This document shows positions 1-5,446 of a stretch of 5,446 nucleotides of DNA, piece by piece. Source of the DNA: Burkholderiales bacterium (lineage in GTDB: Bacteria; Pseudomonadota; Gammaproteobacteria; Burkholderiales; Burkholderiaceae_C); the NCBI GenBank assembly GCA_006227785.1, contig SBFU01000060.1:1-5446 (forward strand), written 5' to 3'. Below the pieces are notes generated by a model, which was not told the DNA's origin, made no database searches, and saw only the letters and a list, made by a program, of their open reading frames with translations. Numbering within the stretch: position 1 is the stretch's first letter; every line of letters begins with the position of its first letter. The position numbers and the translations under genes were made by a program.

Positions 1-275
1 CCGGTGGCGTACTGGTTGGTGTTGAGCCAGATCACCAGCACACCAAAGATGGCCGCCAGCACGGCGCCGGACAGCATGCCGGCCAGGAATCCGATCGGCG
101 TGCTGCCGGTGTGCACCACGGCGGCCACACCGGCGAGGGCGGCACACAGCATCATGCCTTCGGCGCCCAGGTTGACGATGCCTGCCTTTTCGTTGATGAG
201 CAGCCCCAGCGACGCCAGCGCCAGGATGGTGCCTGCATTGAGCGAAGCGGCAATGAGCAGAGCGGTCGATTCCAT
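1..275 (-). CDS. ABC transporter permease, second of a pair (partial, N-terminal part only)
   Basis: This is an inner-membrane permease of the BPD_transp_2 family, the second half of a heterodimeric channel for a nucleoside/purine-type importer. Only 91 complete codons are visible before the left window edge, where the usual protein is roughly 300 residues. The visible part starts MESTALLIAAS, has a hydrophobic first helix (about residues 4-27), then the family motif NLGAEGMM (residues 35-42) leading into a second hydrophobic stretch (about 41-54). A third follows (about 62-83), ending in WLNTNQYATG, the family's LNTNQ motif. ATG at 275-273 is chosen because it gives the typical short N-terminus and is preceded by a GAGGTGG ribosome-binding site (290-284). 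It starts 15 bases after the upstream permease stop, so the two are almost surely cotranscribed. The substrate cannot be read from this fragment. Purine nucleoside or base is inferred from family and neighbours. Confidence 0.9.
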   Translation of the reverse strand, partial: MESTALLIAASLNAGTILALASLGLLINEKAGIVNLGAEGMMLCAALAGVAAVVHTGSTPIGFLAGMLSGAVLAAIFGVLVIWLNTNQYAT

Positions 276-290
276 GTCAGCGTCCACCTC

Positions 291-1346
291 TCACTTTTTC
301 AGGACCACGCGGTAGTGGATGAGCGTGTCGCAGGCCAGCAGGGCGAACAGCAGCAGGCCCTGGAACACCCCGGTCAGCGATTTCGGAAGGCCCAGACGCG
401 ACTGGGCCAGCTCACCACCAATGTAGAACATGCTCATCAGCAGCGCCGAGAAGACCACCCCCACCGGGTGCAGGCGACCGACGAAGGCGACGATGATGGC
501 GGCGAATCCGTAGCCGACGGGCAGATGGGGCGTCAGCTGGCCGACCGGCCCGGCCACTTCGAGTGCGCCGGCCAGCCCGGCCGCGGCGCCCGAGGTCAGC
601 AGCGCCAGCCACAAGGCCTTGCGGGAAGAAAAACCGGCGTAGCGCGCCGCCGCGGGAGCCAGGCCACCGACCTGCTGTGCGTAGCCGGAATAGGTGCGGA
701 ACAGGAAAACCCACACCGCCACCACACCGGCCAGCGCCAGCAGCAGCCCGATGTTGACCCTGAAACCCTGCACCAGTCGGGGCATCTGGGCGGCCTTTTC
801 GAAGGTCTGGGTTTGCGGGAAGTTGAAACCCATCGGGTCCTTCCACGGACCGTAGACCAGGTAGTTGAGGATCTGGATGCCCACATAGACCAGCATCAGG
901 CTGACGAGGATCTCGTTGGCATTGAACCGGTCGCGCAGCAGCGCGGTGACCGCCGCCCAGAGCATGCCACCCACCACACCCGCCAGCAGCACCAGCACGA
1001 AAAAGCCCGGACCGCTCGACTTGTCGGCCATCAGGGCCACACCGGTGGCAAACACGGCGCCGATGACGAACTGGCCCTCGGCACCGATGTTCCAGACGTT
1101 GGACCGGAAACACACCGCCAGACCCAGGGCAATGATCAGCAGCGGCGTGGCCTTGACCAGAAGTTCGGAGATGGCATAGGGGCTCTTGATGGGTTCCCAG
1201 AAGAACACCTGCAAACCGCGCACCGGGTCCTTGCCCAGCAGGGCAAACAGGATCACGCCGACCACCACCGTGATGGCCAGGGCCAGCAGCGGCGAGGCAT
1301 AGCCCCAGCGGGCCGACGGCTGGGGACGGACTTCAAGCCGCAGCAT
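291..1346 (-). CDS. ABC transporter permease, first of a pair (BPD_transp_2 family, nucleoside/purine-type)
   Basis: A 351-residue inner-membrane permease that pairs with the downstream permease and the upstream ATPase. It has a long hydrophobic helix after a short basic N-terminus (about residues 19-38). Further hydrophobic stretches lie near 62-80, 91-107, 114-136, 145-165, 198-216, 243-262, 280-310 and 322-340. The family motif NIGAEGQ is at 86-92, followed by FNANEILVSLML (141-152), the typical segment of YufP/NupB-like permeases. RYAGFSSRK (235-243) matches the cytoplasmic loop thought to contact the ATPase. The reading frame extends upstream to 1463, but that part is the antisense shadow of the ATPase C-terminus. 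ATG at 1346-1344 fits the normal length and has a strong AAGGGAGG ribosome-binding site six bases upstream. The gene overlaps the ATPase stop by 14 bases. Family is secure; substrate is inferred. Confidence 0.93.
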   Translation of the reverse strand: MLRLEVRPQPSARWGYASPLLALAITVVVGVILFALLGKDPVRGLQVFFWEPIKSPYAISELLVKATPLLIIALGLAVCFRSNVWNIGAEGQFVIGAVFATGVALMADKSSGPGFFVLVLLAGVVGGMLWAAVTALLRDRFNANEILVSLMLVYVGIQILNYLVYGPWKDPMGFNFPQTQTFEKAAQMPRLVQGFRVNIGLLLALAGVVAVWVFLFRTYSGYAQQVGGLAPAAARYAGFSSRKALWLALLTSGAAAGLAGALEVAGPVGQLTPHLPVGYGFAAIIVAFVGRLHPVGVVFSALLMSMFYIGGELAQSRLGLPKSLTGVFQGLLLFALLACDTLIHYRVVLKK

Positions 1347-2871
1347 GCGAGGCCTCCCTTGCACGGCCGTCAGCGGCGTTCCAGAGCCCGGACATCCACT
1401 CGCCGATGCGCTCGACCGTGGCGTCGGCGCGATCCAGGCTGGGCGAGAGCCGGCCCTTGGCAATCACATGAAGGCGGTCGCAGATCTCGAACAACTCGTC
1501 CAGTTCTTCGCTGACCACCAGCACCGCACAGCCGGCATCGCGCAGGGCCAGGATCTCACCACGGATCTGGGCCGCCGCCCCGACATCCACACCCCAGGTG
1601 GGCTGGCTGACGATCAGCAACTTGGGCCTGGCCTCAATCTCGCGGCCAACGATGAATTTCTGCAGATTGCCGCCCGAGAGCGATTTGGCGGCGGCGTCCG
1701 GTCCGTTGGCCTTGACCTTGTAACGCGCAATGATGTCGGCCGCCTGCGCCCGAAGCGCACCGACCCGGATCCAGCCGCCGCTGCCCAAGGCGTCGCGGCG
1801 CGACAGCAGCAGGTTCTGCGCGAGCGACAGCGTCGGCACCGCGCCGCGCCCCAGCCGCTCCTCGGGTACAAAATGCTGGCCCAGCGCCCGCCGGCGGCCC
1901 GGACCCAGATGCGAGGCGTCCTGCCCTTCCAGGCGGATGCTGCCCACCGGGGCCCTCGGATCCTCGCCCGAGAGGCAACGCAGCAGCTCTCCCTGGCCGT
2001 TGCCCGACACGCCGGCAATGCCCACCACCTCGCCCCGGCGCACCGTCAGGCTCACGTCCTGCAGATCGGTGCCGAACGGATCGTCGCTCAGCAAGGTCAG
2101 GCCTTTGACTTCCAGCGCGGTGGCCCCGGCCTGGCTGGCGCGCAGTTCCAGGGCCGGGGGCTCGGCGCCAATCATCAGGCGCGAGAGCGAGGCGTTGCTC
2201 TCCTGCCGGGGGTCACACACCCCCGTGACCTGGCCGCCGCGCAGCACCGTGCACATGTTGCACAGCTCGCGAATCTCGTGCAGCTTGTGGCTGATGTACA
2301 GGATGCTGCAACCTTCGGCGGCCAGCTTGCGCAACACCACGAACAGCTTCTCGACCGCCTGCGGCGTCAGCACCGACGTGGGTTCATCCAGAATCAGCAG
2401 CTGCGGCTGGGTCAGCAGCGCGCGGATGATTTCGACGCGCTGCATCTCGCCCACCGACAAGGTGTGAACCGGCCGGGCCGGATCGATGTCCAGCCCGTAT
2501 TCGGCTGCCTTGGCCGAAATGCTGGTGGTGACTTCGGCCAAGCTGAGCGACTTGTCCAGCCCCAGCCAGACGTTCTCGGCCACGCTGAGCGTGTCGAACA
2601 GGCTGAAATGCTGGAACACCATGCTGATGCCCAGCGCCCTGGCTTCCTGCGGGTTGCGGATATGCACCGGTCGGCCGTTGAACATCACCGCGCCCTCGTC
2701 CGGTTTCACCGAACCGTAGATGATTTTCATCAGGGTCGACTTGCCGGCGCCGTTTTCACCCAGCACCGCATGCACCTCGCCGGGCGCCACCGTGAGCGAT
2801 ACCCCATTGTTGGCCACCACGCCGGGATAGCGCTTGGTGATGCCGGTCAGCTGCAGTCGTGGGATGCTCAC
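1333..2871 (-). CDS. ABC transporter ATP-binding protein, two fused nucleotide-binding domains (nucleoside/sugar importer type)
   Basis: A 512-residue cytoplasmic ATPase that powers import through the two downstream permeases. It has the tandem-domain design of the ribose/nucleoside importer group (RbsA, YufO, NupA-like). Domain 1 (about 5-240) is complete: Walker A GENGAGKST (38-46), Q-loop Gln87, signature LSVGEMQR (138-145), Walker B LLILDEPTS (158-166) and H-loop His195. Domain 2 (about 250-500) keeps the signature LSGGN (398-402). Its Walker A is degenerate (GVSGNGQGE, 287-295, no Lys), the Walker B end reads VSQPT (421-425) instead of the Asp-Glu pair, and VSEELDE (453-459) lacks the H-loop His. 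Such degeneration is usual for the second half in this group. The start is a GTG at 2871-2869 with AGGA seven bases upstream. It follows the LysR gene by 54 bases. Nucleoside/purine specificity is inferred from the adjacent xanthine dehydrogenase. Confidence 0.93.
   Translation of the reverse strand: MSIPRLQLTGITKRYPGVVANNGVSLTVAPGEVHAVLGENGAGKSTLMKIIYGSVKPDEGAVMFNGRPVHIRNPQEARALGISMVFQHFSLFDTLSVAENVWLGLDKSLSLAEVTTSISAKAAEYGLDIDPARPVHTLSVGEMQRVEIIRALLTQPQLLILDEPTSVLTPQAVEKLFVVLRKLAAEGCSILYISHKLHEIRELCNMCTVLRGGQVTGVCDPRQESNASLSRLMIGAEPPALELRASQAGATALEVKGLTLLSDDPFGTDLQDVSLTVRRGEVVGIAGVSGNGQGELLRCLSGEDPRAPVGSIRLEGQDASHLGPGRRRALGQHFVPEERLGRGAVPTLSLAQNLLLSRRDALGSGGWIRVGALRAQAADIIARYKVKANGPDAAAKSLSGGNLQKFIVGREIEARPKLLIVSQPTWGVDVGAAAQIRGEILALRDAGCAVLVVSEELDELFEICDRLHVIAKGRLSPSLDRADATVERIGEWMSGLWNAADGRAREASHAAA
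1353..1360 (-). promoter_or_regulatory. Strong ribosome-binding site of the first permease, inside the ATPase gene
   Basis: On the minus strand this reads AAGGGAGG, six bases before the ATG at 1346-1344. It lies within the last codons of the ATPase gene. It decides the permease start against the longer open frame that begins at 1463, and suggests translation coupled to the ATPase. Confidence 0.75.
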
Positions 2872-2878
2872 TTCGACG

Positions 2879-2882
2879 TCCT
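2879..2882 (-). promoter_or_regulatory. Ribosome-binding site supporting a GTG start for the ATPase
   Basis: AGGA on the minus strand, seven bases before the GTG at 2871-2869. The protein then begins MSIPRLQLTGITKRYPG, the normal beginning of this ATPase family, so a GTG start is well supported. The 54-base gap to the LysR gene (2872-2925) shows no clear hairpin or terminator. Confidence 0.6.
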
Positions 2883-2925
2883 GGTTGTTCTGTTGGTGCG
2901 TGATTCTGCCCGGTCGTCCATGCGG

Positions 2926-3879
2926 CTAGGCCGCGGCCGCATCGGCCTCCGGCCGGCGCAACGAGGCGGCCACCGTCTTGACCTGTTCCCGCAACCACCG
3001 GCCGGCTGCCGAAGCGTGGGTGCGCTCATGCCAGAGCTGGTAGTACATCATGCGGGGAAACGGCACCGGGCAGGACAGCACCTTGACCGGAAACGTGGTG
3101 GTGAAGCGCTCGCAATACTGGCGTCCGGTGGTCAGCACCAGCAGGCTGCCGGCCACCATGGCGGGAATCAGGCCGAAGTGCGGGCAACGCGCGCTGATGT
3201 GGCGCACCAGACCCTGGCTGGCCAGGTGGTCGTCGATGAAGCCGCGCGCGCCCGGGTGGGTCGGCGTGGGCGCGATGTGCTCGGCCGCCAGCCAGGCCTC
3301 GATGTCCCATCCCCGGCGCGCCGCCGGGTGCTGCATTGACACCAGACTGACCACCTCGTCTCCGAACAGCCGCCCCAGATGAAGATCGTCGGGCGGCTTG
3401 GGCCAGTTGCCGATCACCACATCGTAGTGGCCCTGGGCCAGGTGATTGCGGTAGTCGCCGTCGGCCGACAGGGGGTGGATCTCGATGTGGCTGTTGGGCG
3501 ACTGGCTCTTGATCTGGGTCACCAGCTGAGGCAGGAACAGCGGATCGAGGTAATCGCTGGCGGCCAGGCTGAAGGTGTGGTGGGTGGTGGCCGGGTCGAA
3601 GCTGCGGGCCTGTGCGAACAGCGTCTCGGCGCTGCGCAGGATCTCGGCAGCCGGCTCGACCATGCGCAGGGCCGCCACCGTGGGCACCATGCCCGAACCG
3701 GAACGCACCAGCAACGGATCGCCCGCCAGCTCACGCAGGCGCTTGAGCGCCGCACTCACCGCCGGCTGGTACATGCCCAGCTTGAGCGCCGCACGCGAGA
3801 CGCTGCGCTCCGTGAGCACGGTGTGCAGCACGCGGATGAGGTGCAGGTCGATCTTGTCGAACATGGAAGCGTATTTCAT
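2926..3879 (-). CDS. LysR-family transcriptional regulator (NodD/NahR-like effector domain)
   Basis: A 317-residue DNA-binding regulator. The N-terminal winged helix-turn-helix is clear: FDKIDLHLIRVLHTVL (7-22), SVSRAALKLGMYQPAVSAALKRLRE (26-50 region) and the wing with LLVRSGSGMVPT (56-67). The effector-binding part runs from about 100 (HTFSLAASDYLDPLFLPQL) to the end. Its C-terminal YYQLWHERTH..AAGRWLRE (279-298) is typical of the NodD/NahR/DntR subgroup, which senses small, often aromatic, ligands. ATG at 3879-3877 gives the normal family length. A Met five codons later (3864) is possible, but the ribosome-binding site is weak for both. The open frame continues to 3975, but that would overlap xdhA. 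The gene diverges from xdhA and is followed in the same direction by the transporter genes. It probably regulates xdhA, itself and maybe the transporter; a purine intermediate as ligand is a guess from context. Confidence 0.93.
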   Translation of the reverse strand: MKYASMFDKIDLHLIRVLHTVLTERSVSRAALKLGMYQPAVSAALKRLRELAGDPLLVRSGSGMVPTVAALRMVEPAAEILRSAETLFAQARSFDPATTHHTFSLAASDYLDPLFLPQLVTQIKSQSPNSHIEIHPLSADGDYRNHLAQGHYDVVIGNWPKPPDDLHLGRLFGDEVVSLVSMQHPAARRGWDIEAWLAAEHIAPTPTHPGARGFIDDHLASQGLVRHISARCPHFGLIPAMVAGSLLVLTTGRQYCERFTTTFPVKVLSCPVPFPRMMYYQLWHERTHASAAGRWLREQVKTVAASLRRPEADAAAA

Positions 3880-3919
3880 ACCCGGACACTGTATGCGGGA
3901 ATGGATGAACCGGCATTGC

Positions 3920-3943
3920 CGCCATATGCCTGAGCATATGTCG
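3920..3943. repeat. Inverted repeat, candidate operator for the LysR regulator
   Basis: The core arms CATATGC (3923-3929) and GCATATG (3934-3940) are exact reverse complements around the spacer CTGA. Extending to 3920 and 3943 gives ten-base arms with nine of ten positions pairing; the mismatch is 3922/3941. The centre lies about 52 bases upstream of the LysR start and 30 upstream of the xdhA ATG at 3962. That position suits a shared operator for divergent transcription. The symmetric T and A are separated by 12 bases rather than the classical 11, so binding by this LysR protein is inferred only. Confidence 0.55.
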
Positions 3944-3947
3944 TGCC

Positions 3948-3953
3948 AGGGGG
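3948..3953 (+). promoter_or_regulatory. Ribosome-binding site candidate for xdhA
   Basis: AGGGGG ends eight bases before the ATG at 3962, a good distance. It is 20 bases from the next in-frame ATG at 3974, too far to serve it. This favours 3962 as the xdhA start. Confidence 0.5.
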
Positions 3954-3961
3954 TCGGCGCT

Positions 3962-5446
<1,485 letters not shown>

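Larger units (their letters stand above)
3880..3961. promoter_or_regulatory. Divergent lysR-xdhA intergenic promoter region
   Basis: These 82 bases separate the LysR start from the first plausible xdhA start and must hold both promoters. The region is richer in A and T than the flanking genes around 3893-3940. I find no convincing -35/-10 pair. A TATGCT on the plus strand at 3961-3966 resembles a -10 box, with no good -35 in front of it. A scan for the simple LysR T-N11-A pattern between 3890 and 3951 found none, but a strong inverted repeat is present, listed separately. Confidence 0.7.

Noticed and set aside
1347..1463. Longer N-terminus for the first permease starting at 1463
   Set aside because: The extra residues are Pro/Arg/Ser-rich, not membrane-like, and opposed by the strong ribosome-binding site just before ATG 1346.
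111..1514. 467-codon plus-strand open frame opposite the permeases
   Set aside because: Gln/His/Arg-rich composition with no motif. It is the antisense shadow of the permease, which has clear family motifs and a ribosome-binding site.
2872..2925. Possible terminator or promoter between the LysR and ATPase genes
   Set aside because: No stable GC-rich hairpin with a T-run and no convincing -35/-10 pair seen in these 54 bases.
1345..3339. 664-codon open frame on the plus strand opposite the ATPase and LysR genes
   Set aside because: The translation is low-complexity, rich in Gln, His, Arg and Ala, with no recognisable domain. It runs across two well-supported minus-strand genes and their gap, as GC-rich codon bias often allows.

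Overview
The window is GC-rich and densely coding. Its proteins look like those of a betaproteobacterium, most likely a Burkholderiales member of the Comamonadaceae type. That placement is inferred from protein style and from the familiar pairing of xanthine dehydrogenase, a LysR regulator and a BMP-type ABC transporter. No sequence search was made.

Layout: four genes lie on the minus strand and one on the plus strand, diverging from a short intergenic region near 3880-3961. Reading leftward from there: a LysR-family regulator (3879 to 2926), a double-domain ABC ATPase (2871 to 1333), an ABC permease (1346 to 291) and a second permease (275 running off the left edge). Reading rightward: the xanthine dehydrogenase small subunit XdhA, with both [2Fe-2S] domains and the FAD domains. 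It runs off the right edge, probably within a few codons of its natural end.

How the genes may work together: the ATPase and two permeases are the core of a nucleoside/purine-type importer (BmpA/YufOPQ/NupABC relatives). The periplasmic binding protein is not in the window and probably lies further left. XdhA, with the molybdenum-containing large subunit expected to the right, oxidises hypoxanthine to xanthine and urate. The simplest reading is a purine salvage/catabolism locus in which the LysR protein, from between the two arms, controls xdhA and perhaps its own transcript with the transporter. A near-perfect inverted repeat in the divergent promoter region is a good operator candidate.

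I see no tRNA, rRNA, CRISPR array, insertion sequence or clear terminator. I also do not see a convincing undescribed system. The most useful leads are the palindrome, the choice of xdhA start, the physical link between regulator and transporter, and the degenerate second ATPase site.
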